Shown piece by piece: positions 43,187 through 52,435 of a DNA stretch of 64,000 nucleotides. Made by a program: the position numbers and the translations under genes. A model generated the notes under the pieces. It had not been told where the DNA came from, made no database searches, and saw only the letters and a list, made by a program, of their open reading frames with translations. Within the stretch, counting starts at the first letter, position 1; each line of letters starts with the position of its first letter. This DNA comes from Pyrinomonadaceae bacterium (GTDB lineage Bacteria; Acidobacteriota; Blastocatellia; Pyrinomonadales; Pyrinomonadaceae), in contig JAIBCC010000007.1 of NCBI GenBank assembly GCA_019694395.1, positions 1 to 64,000 on the forward strand. Reading direction: 5' to 3'.

Positions 43187-43284
43187 TCATAATCGAAAAA
43201 GATGTAATTTATCTTTTTACACAAAATATTTGAATTCTGCAGTTTGAAAAATAATTCAAGGCAAAATCAAAAATCCCCAATAAT

Positions 43285-43755
43285 ATGAAATGTCCTTTTT
43301 GTGGTTTTTTAGAAGATAAAGTTGTTGATTCCCGCGAGTCAAAAGAAGGCGATTCGATTCGCAGGCGGCGGGAATGTTTGGAATGCGGTCGCCGTTTTAC
43401 TTCGTATGAACGGATTGATGAAATTCCCTACATGGTCGTAAAAAAAGACGGACGCCGGGAAATTTTTGACCGTAAAAAAGTAATGAGCGGTTTGCTTCGC
43501 GCCTGCGAAAAACGTCCGATTTCCGCTACTCAACTAGAAGGCATAGTTGATTTAGTGGAAAAAGCCGTTCAGGATGCTCCCGACCGTGAAATTTCCACCA
43601 ATGATGTTGGAAAAATCATTATGAAACAATTGAAAAAACTCGACAAAGTTGCTTATGTTCGGTTCGCTTCAGTTTACCTTGAGTTTGAGGATGTTTCGGA
43701 ATTTATGAATGAATTGAAAGACCTTGTGCGGTCGCGCGATAAAATCAAAAAGTAA
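43285..43755 (+). CDS. nrdR: Transcriptional repressor NrdR
   Basis: A 156-aa nucleotide-sensing repressor of ribonucleotide reductase genes. The N-terminal zinc ribbon uses Cys3, Cys6, Cys31 and Cys34 (CPFC and CLEC). The rest is an ATP-cone domain starting at [20 protein letters not shown]. With dATP bound it represses nrd operons. No nrd gene or NrdR box pair was seen in the window, so it acts at a distance. Confidence 0.95.
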   Translation: MKCPFCGFLEDKVVDSRESKEGDSIRRRRECLECGRRFTSYERIDEIPYMVVKKDGRREIFDRKKVMSGLLRACEKRPISATQLEGIVDLVEKAVQDAPDREISTNDVGKIIMKQLKKLDKVAYVRFASVYLEFEDVSEFMNELKDLVRSRDKIKK

Positions 43756-43760
43756 TAATT

Positions 43761-44393
43761 TCAATAGGTTGACCAATAATAGATAAATTTCACATATTCT
43801 CCTCCAACCATCATCCAACCTTTTTGGCTTAACCACCAGGTAAATTTTGGCGGTGTTTGAATCCCTGCTGGGGGGGATTTAATCCCAATTTCTACTGATA
43901 AATTGTTGTTATTGATTGATTTCTGGAAGGTCCATAACGCACGGCGTGAATGATAAGCCGAGGTAACCAGCAAAATTGATATCAAATTTCGTTCCGTCGC
44001 AATTTTGGCAAATAAATCGGCTTCATAATTTGTTCCTGTAACATTTTCGGGTAAACATTCAATAGCTTCACTTGGAACGCCTTGTGAGATCAGCTCGCGT
44101 TTTGAAAGCTCAAAAAAGGGCAAATTCCTTTTTTCTGTTGAATCCCAACCACCAAAAACACCATCATTAACCAAAAATATTTTTTTTGCCAAACCTTTTT
44201 TGTAGATTTCGGCTGCAAATTGGGTTCTTTCTAAATAAGTTCCCGAACCGCCCAAAACCCAGATTGCCTCTGCATTTTCAAGCGGCTTTTCAACAATTAA
44301 AAGGGTAGCTAAAAAAGGTGCCAGCAAAATCCAAATTAAGAATAAAGTAAGTAAAATTATTAAAACCTTAAATTTTAATCTGATCTTTTTCAC
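43761..44393 (-). CDS. DUF218 / SanA-YdcF family membrane protein
   Basis: A 210-aa protein with one N-terminal transmembrane helix (about 8-30) and a DUF218 domain: AIWVLGGSGTYLERTQFAAE, PENVTGTNYEAD and LLVTSAYHSRRALWTFQ. Family members affect envelope integrity and may process glycan-lipid intermediates. The start is GTG inside an octamer repeat and overlaps the glycosyltransferase stop by four bases (GTGA), so translation is coupled. It is the last gene of the polysaccharide group. Confidence 0.85.
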   Translation of the reverse strand: MKKIRLKFKVLIILLTLFLIWILLAPFLATLLIVEKPLENAEAIWVLGGSGTYLERTQFAAEIYKKGLAKKIFLVNDGVFGGWDSTEKRNLPFFELSKRELISQGVPSEAIECLPENVTGTNYEADLFAKIATERNLISILLVTSAYHSRRALWTFQKSINNNNLSVEIGIKSPPAGIQTPPKFTWWLSQKGWMMVGGEYVKFIYYWSTY

Positions 44394-44413
44394 CTTTTCA
44401 CTTTTTCACTTTT
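44387..44413. repeat. Octamer repeat across the glycosyltransferase/DUF218 junction
   Basis: On the minus strand, three repeats of the GTGAAAAA type. They encode the end of the glycosyltransferase (SEKVKR) and contain both its stop and the GTG start of the DUF218 gene. Confidence 0.65.
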
Positions 44414-45592
44414 GGACATTATATCTCTTAATTCTTCAATTTTGGCATCCCAACTTTCGTGTCTAATTCCGTCTGAAATCTCTTCTTTGGGTTTTGGATT
44501 GTTTAAGACAAATTCAATTTTGGCGATAAAATCATCTTGGTTTTCGCCAATCAAACAATTTTCTAAAATCCGAACTTCCGGAATATCGGTTGAAACAACC
44601 TGCAACCCCGCAGCTAAATATTCACGAACCTTCAAAGGATTGGCAGCTAGAGTTAACTCATTTATTTCAAACGGGTTAAGGGCTACATCAAATCCTTTGC
44701 AGTAATTGGGAAGTTCTGAATAAGGTTTTCGCCCAAGAAAATGAATGTTAGAAACTCCATCCAAAATTTTAATCTTTTTCTCTGCATCCACGGTTATTTT
44801 TCCGATCAAGACAACTGAGCCATTCTTAAAATGCCCAGCAGTTTTTTTCAAAAGTTCAAAATCAACCCAATCCGCCAACAAACCGTGAAATCCGATAATT
44901 GGTTTTGGAAGATTGGCAATTTCATCCGGAATTGTTGTTTCCGGATCTAAACTTTTGCGAAAATGCCGCCAATCGGTTCCGTGGCGAATAATATATGTAT
45001 TCGGATTAAAATCTTTTTTCGATTCAAAAAGTTTTTCTGCTGAAACTATCACTAAATCACTTTTGCGAAACAAATCCTCTTCGATTTCTTTTAAACCCGC
45101 CGCAACACCAGTAAAAGCTGTGTATTCATCCACGCAATAATAAATCAATTCCGATTCGCCTAATTTCCCTGCCAAAAGTCCGGCAGCCGGATTAAAAACC
45201 ATATTAAGTGGTTTTTTGAAACCAAGTTTTTTCATGGAGCGTTTGACTTGAGAAATCAGGAATTTCTGATTAAAGGTGCGAACCATTTCATTCCCATAAG
45301 TCGGAATTGCTAATGGATTCATTACAAAAATATTTGGTTCAACCTCTTTTATGGGTTCGGCAAAACTCTTTAGCTTCTTATAGATGCGTGATAAATCTTT
45401 AGTGGAGGTTGTCGGCATTCGATTGGCGATGGCATTAACCCAAAGAATCCGGTTATTCTTGGAAAGAACCCGCATCAAATGAGTTTTGGAAAGTGGATCA
45501 CCAGTCCAATCGTGTGAAAAACACAAAATATCACGTCCAAGGAGAACGCCTGATGGCTCAGTTTTTTTATTTTCCTTATCTGCTATCAACAT
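44390..45592 (-). CDS. Glycosyltransferase, GT-B type
   Basis: A 400-aa protein of the glycosyltransferase 1/4 superfamily. The N-half contains LGRDILCFSHDWTGDPLSKT and ELIYYCVDEYTAFTG. The C-half has IGFHGLLADWVDFELL, GKITVDAEKKIKILDGVSNI and the donor-binding FEINELTLAANPLKVREYLA, with the conserved glutamate pair region. No signal peptide is present. Four bp of overlap with DUF218 and three bp of spacing from the asparagine synthetase-like gene show one operon. It probably builds exopolysaccharide or a surface glycan; its sugar is unknown. Confidence 0.85.
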   Translation of the reverse strand: MLIADKENKKTEPSGVLLGRDILCFSHDWTGDPLSKTHLMRVLSKNNRILWVNAIANRMPTTSTKDLSRIYKKLKSFAEPIKEVEPNIFVMNPLAIPTYGNEMVRTFNQKFLISQVKRSMKKLGFKKPLNMVFNPAAGLLAGKLGESELIYYCVDEYTAFTGVAAGLKEIEEDLFRKSDLVIVSAEKLFESKKDFNPNTYIIRHGTDWRHFRKSLDPETTIPDEIANLPKPIIGFHGLLADWVDFELLKKTAGHFKNGSVVLIGKITVDAEKKIKILDGVSNIHFLGRKPYSELPNYCKGFDVALNPFEINELTLAANPLKVREYLAAGLQVVSTDIPEVRILENCLIGENQDDFIAKIEFVLNNPKPKEEISDGIRHESWDAKIEELRDIMSKSEKVKR

Positions 45593-45595
45593 AAT

Positions 45596-47518
45596 TTAGG
45601 CTTCAACCAGTTCTGCTTTCTCAACTTTATTGTTTTCAATTTCCTCGCCATCAATAAATTGACGCTGCCAGATTTCAAAATTAACCAAATGCCATAATCT
45701 CTCATCGTGATTTTCGCCTGCATTGTGTTTTGCAACAATTTCATTCAAAAGATCATCATTGAAAATACCGCGTGAAAGGCTTCTATCACTCAAAACATAT
45801 TCATCAATGATATGCTTGAACTCATTGCGGAACCAATTTCCAACCGGAACGGGAAAACCCATTTTTTGGCGGTAAAGTATTTCATCCGGCAAAATACCTT
45901 TCATCGCTTCTTTTAATAAAAACTTGGTTGTTTTGCCCCGAATTTTCATTTCGGTTGGCATTTGAGCTGTAAATTCGACCAATTTATGGTCGAGAAACGG
46001 AACCCGTGATTCAATCGAAGCCGCCATTGACATTTGATCCTGTTTCATTAGGAGTTCATGAAGATACGTTTTTGAATCCACAAACAAAAGTTTGTCCAAA
46101 ATCTCTTTAGCCTCAGTATTTTCAAGCCATTCCCTTTGATAAATATAGGGATTCTTTTCGCCAATTCTGGCTTTAGTTTCGGCAGAAAATAGTTTTTCCT
46201 GCATCGTTTTGCCAAAAATGGAGAAATTATCAAAAAATAAACTCTCGATGTCGCTTTCACGGGTTAAAAAGGTGCGGGTTAATTTTCCACCGACAGCATT
46301 TGCCCCGGCTTTTATTGCCGAACGTAAAAATTTAGGCGTAAGACTTTCGTATTTTTCCCCGTAACTCAATAATTGCAAAGCTTTTTGATAACGACCGTAA
46401 CCAGCCATTATTTCGTCACTTCCTTCACCTGTCAAAACAACTTTGACGTGTTTTTGTGCGAGTTTAGAAACAAAATACAATGGAACTGAAGCTATAAAAC
46501 CGATCGGTTCGTCTTCATGCCAGATTAATTTTGGTAAAGCTTCAAAAAACTGTGCTGGGGTAATTGTGATTTCGTGATGATCGGTTTGGTATTTTTTTGC
46601 AATAATTCGGGCGTATTCAAATTCATTTGCTTCGCGTTCTTTGAAACCGACTGAAAAAGTTTTGATTGGCTCATCAACCATCGTTGACATCATTGCGGCA
46701 ATTGCTGATGAGTCAATTCCGCCGGACAAAAACATTCCGAGCGGAACGTCTGCCATCAAGCGAAGTTTGACGGAATGTTTGAAAAGATCACGCCATTCTT
46801 CAATAAATTCTGCGTCAGTTCCAACGTGTTTCGGTTCGTAATTTATTTCCCAAAATTTTCTGATTTCGAGTTTTCCATCTTTCCAGGTGAGTGTGTGCCC
46901 TGGCAAAAGTCTTTTTACACCATTAAATAGCGTTTCATCTTTGGAAGTGCCGTGATTTGCAAATTGATCCGGCAGTGCGTTGTAATTTATTTCTGCTCTA
47001 ACGGCTGAAGCTTCAAAAATGGTTTTTATTTCAGAACCGAAGAACAAATTTCCCTGCTCATCGTGGAGATAATAAAGCGGTTTGACCCCCAAACGGTCGC
47101 GGGCTACAAAAAGGGTTTTGTTTTTTCTGTCCCAAATTGCAAATGCAAACATTCCCCGCAATTTTTCGACGCAATTTTCGCCGTATTCTTCGTAAAGATG
47201 AAGAATGGTTTCCGTGTCACAATGAGTTTGATAAATATGACCTTTGGCTTCCAGCTCTTCGCGATAATCGGCATGATTATAAACTTCCCCGTTATAAATA
47301 ATGACCAGCGATTTGTCTTCATTAAACATCGGTTGCCCGCCGTGAGAGACATCAACAATAGATAGACGACGATGCCCAAGCCCAATTTGTCCCTCGACAA
47401 AATTTCCCGCTCCGTCAGGTCCGCGATGATAAATAACATCGCGCATTTTAGTTAAAATAAGTTCGTCAACTTGTTTTCCCGAACGAGTTGAATAAACAAT
47501 TCCGTTGATTCCGCACAT
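45596..47518 (-). CDS. asnB: Asparagine synthase (glutamine-hydrolysing) / amidotransferase
   Basis: A 640-aa class II glutamine amidotransferase. Cys2 (MCGINGIV) is the glutaminase nucleophile, with RGPDG, YNGEVYNH and CDTETI lining that site. The synthetase domain has SGGIDSSAIAAM (PPi loop), KVVLTGEGSDEIMAGYGRY and SIESRVPFLDHKLVEF. In polysaccharide loci such enzymes often amidate sugar acids rather than make free asparagine, and this one is operonic with a glycosyltransferase and a DUF218 gene. Both roles remain possible. Confidence 0.9.
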   Translation of the reverse strand: MCGINGIVYSTRSGKQVDELILTKMRDVIYHRGPDGAGNFVEGQIGLGHRRLSIVDVSHGGQPMFNEDKSLVIIYNGEVYNHADYREELEAKGHIYQTHCDTETILHLYEEYGENCVEKLRGMFAFAIWDRKNKTLFVARDRLGVKPLYYLHDEQGNLFFGSEIKTIFEASAVRAEINYNALPDQFANHGTSKDETLFNGVKRLLPGHTLTWKDGKLEIRKFWEINYEPKHVGTDAEFIEEWRDLFKHSVKLRLMADVPLGMFLSGGIDSSAIAAMMSTMVDEPIKTFSVGFKEREANEFEYARIIAKKYQTDHHEITITPAQFFEALPKLIWHEDEPIGFIASVPLYFVSKLAQKHVKVVLTGEGSDEIMAGYGRYQKALQLLSYGEKYESLTPKFLRSAIKAGANAVGGKLTRTFLTRESDIESLFFDNFSIFGKTMQEKLFSAETKARIGEKNPYIYQREWLENTEAKEILDKLLFVDSKTYLHELLMKQDQMSMAASIESRVPFLDHKLVEFTAQMPTEMKIRGKTTKFLLKEAMKGILPDEILYRQKMGFPVPVGNWFRNEFKHIIDEYVLSDRSLSRGIFNDDLLNEIVAKHNAGENHDERLWHLVNFEIWQRQFIDGEEIENNKVEKAELVEA

Positions 47519-47691
47519 AATTTTTCGTGAGTAAAGAATTGAGTAATGAAGTTGCCAAATTATTGGCTAAATTTATTTTACACATTTAAAAGTTGTTTGG
47601 CGAGAGTTTTATCTCAAATAATATGGATTTGGTTTACTTTTTGTCGTTTATAAATTGAGATATAATTTTTATTCCCCAAAGAGGTAATCAA

Positions 47692-49272
47692 ATGTCGTCA
47701 AATTTGAACAAAATTCGCTCAAAAGAAGTTGTTAAATCCAATCAAAGCAAGGTTTATTTAGTTATTTTTTTAAGTATCATTCTTTCGTTAGCGGTTACTT
47801 TTACCTTCTGCTCACAAATTTTTTCAGAAAAATTCACCCTTAATTCCGCCTCAATTGAAATTGTTAAGGAAGGCAATCACCAAATCATTAAAGTTCCAAC
47901 CGGCGGAAATTTACAGGAAGCGATCAATAAAGCAAACGGCGGAGATATTATTGAATTACAAGCCGGGGGAACTTATTACGACATCAAATTACCTAATAAA
48001 AATATTTCCGATTTCATTACAATTCAAAGCTCCGGCGCAAGCAATTTAGTTCCGAATCAAATCGTTAAACCGAATCAATCCAATCAGATGGCAAAAATTG
48101 TTACGCGTGGGAAAGGAGGTTCTGCCATAATTGCCGAAACAGCTTCGCATCATTTTCGGTTTATTGGAATAGAATTTACACCGATTAACAGCGATTACGT
48201 TTATAATTTGTTGGATTTAGGGATCTCTTCTAAAAAACCTTCTGAAGTTCCGCATCATCTTGAATTTGACCGCTGCTATTTTCATTCTATAAATGCAGGA
48301 GTGACCCGTCGCGCTATCGCCTTAAACAGTGCAAATACAATAATTAAAAATAGTTATTTCGAGGGTTTCGCTTTTCCTGAACAAGAAACTCAGGCAATCT
48401 GCGGTTGGAACGGAACAAAAAACATTCAAATTACAAACAATTACATTGAAGGAGGCGCGGAAAATTTAATGTTTGGCGGAGCTGATCCAGTTTCGGCAGA
48501 AATGATTCCGCAAGATATAGAGGTTAGTAATAATTTTTTCAATAAGCCTGAATCTTGGAAAGGTAAAAATTCGATCAAATGTTTGTTTGAAATCAAAAAT
48601 GCCAAACGGGTTCAGTTTATTGGTAACTATTTGGAAAATAATTGGCTTGGCGCTGCCTTTAGAGTTACAGTCCGAAATCAGGACGGTTCTGCTCCATATA
48701 GCACTATTGAGGATGTTATTATCCAGGACAACATAGTCAACGGCGCGGGCGAAGGAATTAATATTTTGGGAAAAGATGATACTCATCCCAGTCAAACTTT
48801 GAAACGTTTAACAATTACTAATAATTTATTTTTGAATATTGGCGGACAAAAATTTGAAGGCGGCGGTTATTTTATTCAAATTGCTGATGGCGAAGACGTT
48901 TTGATTGCTAATAATACTTCTTTTAATTTTGGAAATCTGGCAACAATTTACGGTAAAATGCCAAGAAGTTTCGTTTTCCGGGATAACATTGCCGGTTACG
49001 GGAATTACGGGATTCACTCTGAAGATAATATTACTGCAAAAGATTGGCAACCATCTTTTTTGAACAATGTAATTTTCAATATCAGGAATTTAGGGTCAAA
49101 CGATATTGTTATTCCCGCAAATAACTTTTTGGCACAAGACTTAAAAAGTATTGGTTTTTCAAACCCTGAGCAAAAAGATTTTAGGCTTTCTTCAAACAGC
49201 AAATTCAAAGGAAAAGGGAAAAATAATTCTGACATCGGGAGTAATTTAAAACCAATCAATAAACCTTTTTGA
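47692..49272 (+). CDS. Right-handed beta-helix surface protein
   Basis: A 526-aa protein with an N-terminal membrane segment (about 22-42, KVYLVIFLSIILSLAVTFTF). A parallel beta-helix follows, begun by LQEAINKANGGDIIELQAGG and carrying repeated turns such as IKNSYFEGF, ITNNYIEGG and VSNNFFNKP. It belongs to the pectate-lyase/polysaccharide-binding fold group; no catalytic residues can be assigned. It is divergent from asnB and may act on, or anchor, the glycan made by that operon. Confidence 0.8.
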   Translation: MSSNLNKIRSKEVVKSNQSKVYLVIFLSIILSLAVTFTFCSQIFSEKFTLNSASIEIVKEGNHQIIKVPTGGNLQEAINKANGGDIIELQAGGTYYDIKLPNKNISDFITIQSSGASNLVPNQIVKPNQSNQMAKIVTRGKGGSAIIAETASHHFRFIGIEFTPINSDYVYNLLDLGISSKKPSEVPHHLEFDRCYFHSINAGVTRRAIALNSANTIIKNSYFEGFAFPEQETQAICGWNGTKNIQITNNYIEGGAENLMFGGADPVSAEMIPQDIEVSNNFFNKPESWKGKNSIKCLFEIKNAKRVQFIGNYLENNWLGAAFRVTVRNQDGSAPYSTIEDVIIQDNIVNGAGEGINILGKDDTHPSQTLKRLTITNNLFLNIGGQKFEGGGYFIQIADGEDVLIANNTSFNFGNLATIYGKMPRSFVFRDNIAGYGNYGIHSEDNITAKDWQPSFLNNVIFNIRNLGSNDIVIPANNFLAQDLKSIGFSNPEQKDFRLSSNSKFKGKGKNNSDIGSNLKPINKPF

Positions 49273-49359
49273 GTTTCTAAACTCATCAAATACACAAATT
49301 AAAAAATAAAAAAAACAAATACCCCTTAATAATTTTATTTTTTTAACTTTCAATTGATT

Positions 49360-51177
49360 TTAACTGCCGCAAATCTCATCAATCGCTTCGGAATATTTTT
49401 CATCAATTACACCGCGTTTAATTTTAAGCGTTGGAGTCATTTCGCCTTTATCAATCGAAAACTCTCGCGGGAGCAAATAAACACGTTTTACTCTTTCGTA
49501 ATCATTCAATTCTCTGGTCAGCGCAACTGCTTCATTTTGCACGACTTTTACGACTTCGGGGTTTGCACAAAGTTCTTCACGCGTTCCGCTGGCATCAATT
49601 CGCTTTTCTTCCAAAACCGCTTTTAGAGTTTCCCAATCGGGAACAATAAGTGCACCAACTTGTTTTCTTCCCGAACCAACAACCACGGGCTGGGAAATTA
49701 ACGGACTTTGTTTCAATAGACTTTCAACTTGCAAAGGCGCAACATATTTACCATTAGAAAGTTTGAAAAGGTCTTTTTTGCGGTCAGTAATGTAGAAATG
49801 TCCGTTTTCGCCTTTTTTACCAATGTCCCCGGTGTGATACCAACCGTCTTTCAAAACTTCAGCTGTGATCTCGGGTTTATTAAAATAACCTTTCATCACA
49901 TTTTTGCCGCGAACCAATAATTCGCCGTCTTCCGCAATTTTCATTTCGATTCCTTCAAACGGCGTTCCGATGGAATCAATTCTTTTGTCATCAGGACGAT
50001 TTGCCGAAACCACACAGCCCTCGGTCATTCCGTAGCCTTGCAAAATCGGAATTCCAGCTGCCCAAAAGGCGTAACTTAATTTTTTGGAAAGAGGGGCACC
50101 CCCTGAAACAAAAAATCGAAGATTTCCGCCAACTCCCGCCCGCCATTTGGTGAAAATTAATTTATCTGCAATTGCATGTTTTGTTGCCAGTGTTGCCGGA
50201 ACCGGAATTCGTTTTTCTTTGTAATCCCAATATTTTTGTCCGATGTCCAAAGCCCAGGCGAATAATTTTGTTTTCCAACCACCGGCTGACATCCCTTTTT
50301 TGACGATTTTGTGATAAACCTGTTCAAAAAGTCTGGGAACTGCGGTCATTACGGTTGGTTTTACTTCATTCAAATGCGAGGCAAGCTGTTCAAAAGCAGA
50401 ACAATAATGAACCGAAACACCATTGCAGGACATAACATAAAAACAAACCCGTTCAAAAATGTGTGATAAGGGCAAAACTGAAACGCTGCAGTCGGTTGAG
50501 CGAATTGGTAAACCTGCGGTGATTGCCCGAATATTTGAAGCGAAATTTTCGTGTGTTAGCATTACGCCTTTCGGTTCGCCGGTTGTTCCGCTGGTGTAAA
50601 TAATAGTGGCTAAATCGTCTGTTTTGATTTCGCTTAGTAATTTTTCAAAAGTATTCTCGTCGATTTTCTCCAGTTCTTCACCGCGTTTTTCCAAATCCGC
50701 CAAGGACATCACCCGCAGATTTCCTTCGGGAATTGCATCCTCATCAAAAAAGATTATTTTTTCGATAGTTTCGACACTTTCAATCGCAGCAATGGCGTGT
50801 TTCCAAATCTTTTTGCTCGAAACAAAAAGAGCTTTTGCCCCGGAATCTTCGAGGATATAACGGATTTGCTCAACGGCTTGAGTCGTATAAATTGGAACGT
50901 TGACTCCGCCAACCGACAAAATTGCAAGATCGGCAAAAGTCCATTCTGGACGATTTTCCGAAATCAAAGCCACACGATCACCCGGGTTGATGCCTATATG
51001 CTTTAACCCTAAAGCAAATTTTTTGACTTTTTCGATGATTTCCTTGCCCGAAAAATGTTCCCAGGAATCTTTGATTTTATGTCCAAGCGCGTCTGCTTTA
51101 TCAAAATATTTCCAGGTTTCCAAACAATAATGCGGAACAGTTTGCGGAATGCTTCCAAATAATGTGTCTAGTGTCAT
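49360..51177 (-). CDS. Long-chain acyl-CoA synthetase
   Basis: A 605-aa ANL-superfamily enzyme that activates fatty acids as acyl-AMP and then acyl-CoA. TIIYTSGTTGEPKGVMLTHE is the P-loop core, GYGMTEGCVVSA the A5 motif, DGWYHTGDIGKKGENGHFYI A7 and TDRKKDLFKLSNGKYVAP A8/A10. The layout matches FAA/FadD15-type long-chain ligases. A thioesterase gene lies 25 bp upstream, so activation and hydrolysis of acyl-CoA may be set together. It ends near the convergent beta-helix gene. Confidence 0.93.
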   Translation of the reverse strand: MTLDTLFGSIPQTVPHYCLETWKYFDKADALGHKIKDSWEHFSGKEIIEKVKKFALGLKHIGINPGDRVALISENRPEWTFADLAILSVGGVNVPIYTTQAVEQIRYILEDSGAKALFVSSKKIWKHAIAAIESVETIEKIIFFDEDAIPEGNLRVMSLADLEKRGEELEKIDENTFEKLLSEIKTDDLATIIYTSGTTGEPKGVMLTHENFASNIRAITAGLPIRSTDCSVSVLPLSHIFERVCFYVMSCNGVSVHYCSAFEQLASHLNEVKPTVMTAVPRLFEQVYHKIVKKGMSAGGWKTKLFAWALDIGQKYWDYKEKRIPVPATLATKHAIADKLIFTKWRAGVGGNLRFFVSGGAPLSKKLSYAFWAAGIPILQGYGMTEGCVVSANRPDDKRIDSIGTPFEGIEMKIAEDGELLVRGKNVMKGYFNKPEITAEVLKDGWYHTGDIGKKGENGHFYITDRKKDLFKLSNGKYVAPLQVESLLKQSPLISQPVVVGSGRKQVGALIVPDWETLKAVLEEKRIDASGTREELCANPEVVKVVQNEAVALTRELNDYERVKRVYLLPREFSIDKGEMTPTLKIKRGVIDEKYSEAIDEICGS

Positions 51178-51202
51178 TAGTTAGTTTGATCTTATTATTT
51201 TT

Positions 51203-51646
51203 CTATTTGATTTGGGCTGCGCCTTTTTTATGCAAAACCGTGCAGCGGGAAGTGCAAATCATTTTTCCTCTTTCATTGGTAATTTCAACATTCCAAACTG
51301 TCAGAGTTAAACCATTATACAACGGTTTGGCTTCAATTGTAATTTTACCTTTACTTACTGCACGTAAATGATTAGCATTTATCTCAATTCCAACCGGGGC
51401 ATATTTACTTAAATCGGTGTTTGCAACGGCGGCAATCGAAGCGGCGGTTTCACATAAAAACAAGGAAACCCCGCCATTCATTATTCCAATGTATTGGTGA
51501 ACTTTGGGAGTGACTTCCATCGTCAAAACGGTGCGCTCTGTCTCGACAACTTCGATTTTTACCCCAAGAAATTGAATTAATTCATTTTCCTGAGTGCGCC
51601 TGATCAGCTCTTCTTTGTCCATAAAGCGAAAAAAGAAGTTTGCCAT
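51203..51646 (-). CDS. PaaI-type hotdog thioesterase
   Basis: A 147-aa hotdog-fold thioesterase (139 aa if it starts at the second ATG, 51622; neither start has a Shine-Dalgarno). The core is HQYIGIMNGGVSLFLCETAA, the central helix region, followed by VGIEINANHLRAVSKGKITI and a strand with MICTSRCTVL. This is the PaaI/YbgC-like pattern for short or aromatic acyl-CoA esters. It lies between the acyl-CoA synthetase and a flavin-binding gene in one direction. Confidence 0.85.
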   Translation of the reverse strand: MANFFFRFMDKEELIRRTQENELIQFLGVKIEVVETERTVLTMEVTPKVHQYIGIMNGGVSLFLCETAASIAAVANTDLSKYAPVGIEINANHLRAVSKGKITIEAKPLYNGLTLTVWNVEITNERGKMICTSRCTVLHKKGAAQIK

Positions 51647-51694
51647 AGTGAGACAAAAATAAAAAGGCGGGAGAAGTTTGTGAGAAAATCGGCT

Positions 51695-52348
51695 TTATTT
51701 ATTATTCGGAAAATATTCGGGGATTTGAATTTCCGGGGATAAATTTTCATCAGGAATCGGTTGTCCGAAAATCTTTTTGATCGGCAAAATTCCAGCCCAA
51801 ACAGGTAAATCCAAATCCGAATCATCATCAATCGGCATTCCTTCTCTGATCTTTGCCGAAGCATTTTCGATTTCAATTTTGATAACGGTTGTGACCTTTA
51901 ATTCTTTAGAATTCGGTTCACGGCAATCTTCCCATCTTTCAGGCAAAATATTGTCGGAAATTGCTTTGAGCGCAAGATTTTTTTCTGCTTCGCTTTCGAC
52001 AAGTTTTCCGGTTCCAAAAATTACGGCTGAACGATAATTTATTGAATGATGAAATGCTGAACGAGCCAAAACCAATCCGTCAACCAAAGTCACCGTTAAG
52101 CATAATTGCACACCCTCGGCTAAGGTTTTCAGCATTCGGCTAATGTGCGAACCGTGAATGTAAATTGCGTCATCCACCCGTGCAAAAAGTGTCGGAATGG
52201 TAAAAGGCTGTTCATTCAGACAAAATGAAATATGGCATAAAAAACTTTCGTCTAAAATTCCAAAGATAGTGTCTTTGTCATATTTACCGCGTTTGGCAAT
52301 TCGACGAACCTGATTTCGTTCCGTTTGTGCAAATTCTTCTCTACTCAT
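51695..52348 (-). CDS. Flavin-nucleotide-binding PNPOx-like protein
   Basis: A 217-aa split-barrel protein of the pyridoxamine 5'-phosphate oxidase-like (Pyridox_ox_2/NimA) group. The ATG at 52348 (MSREEFAQTERNQVRRI) is preferred over a hydrophobic extension to 52414. FTIPTLFARVDDAIYIHGSH with SRMLKTL and VTLVDGLVLARSAFHHSINY are the FMN/substrate blocks. Such genes often adjoin MocR regulators. Two copies of an 11-bp motif found at the MocR gene's start lie 36-70 bp upstream of this start. The reaction is unknown; flavin-dependent oxidation or reduction is inferred. Confidence 0.88.
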   Translation of the reverse strand: MSREEFAQTERNQVRRIAKRGKYDKDTIFGILDESFLCHISFCLNEQPFTIPTLFARVDDAIYIHGSHISRMLKTLAEGVQLCLTVTLVDGLVLARSAFHHSINYRSAVIFGTGKLVESEAEKNLALKAISDNILPERWEDCREPNSKELKVTTVIKIEIENASAKIREGMPIDDDSDLDLPVWAGILPIKKIFGQPIPDENLSPEIQIPEYFPNNK

Positions 52349-52383
52349 TAATGTAAATAATATGATAAATTGGGCTGATAAAA

Positions 52384-52417
52384 AGAGCCAATTTACAAAA
52401 ATTGAGAGAGCCAATTT
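52384..52417. promoter_or_regulatory. Paired direct repeat, candidate MocR operator
   Basis: AGAGCCAATTT occurs at 52384-52394 and 52407-52417, in the same direction and 23 bp apart, just upstream of the flavin-binding gene. A third exact copy lies at the start of the MocR gene (53598). MocR/GabR-type regulators bind direct repeats. Confidence 0.6.
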
Positions 52418-52435
52418 TTCCTATTTCCCCAAAAT

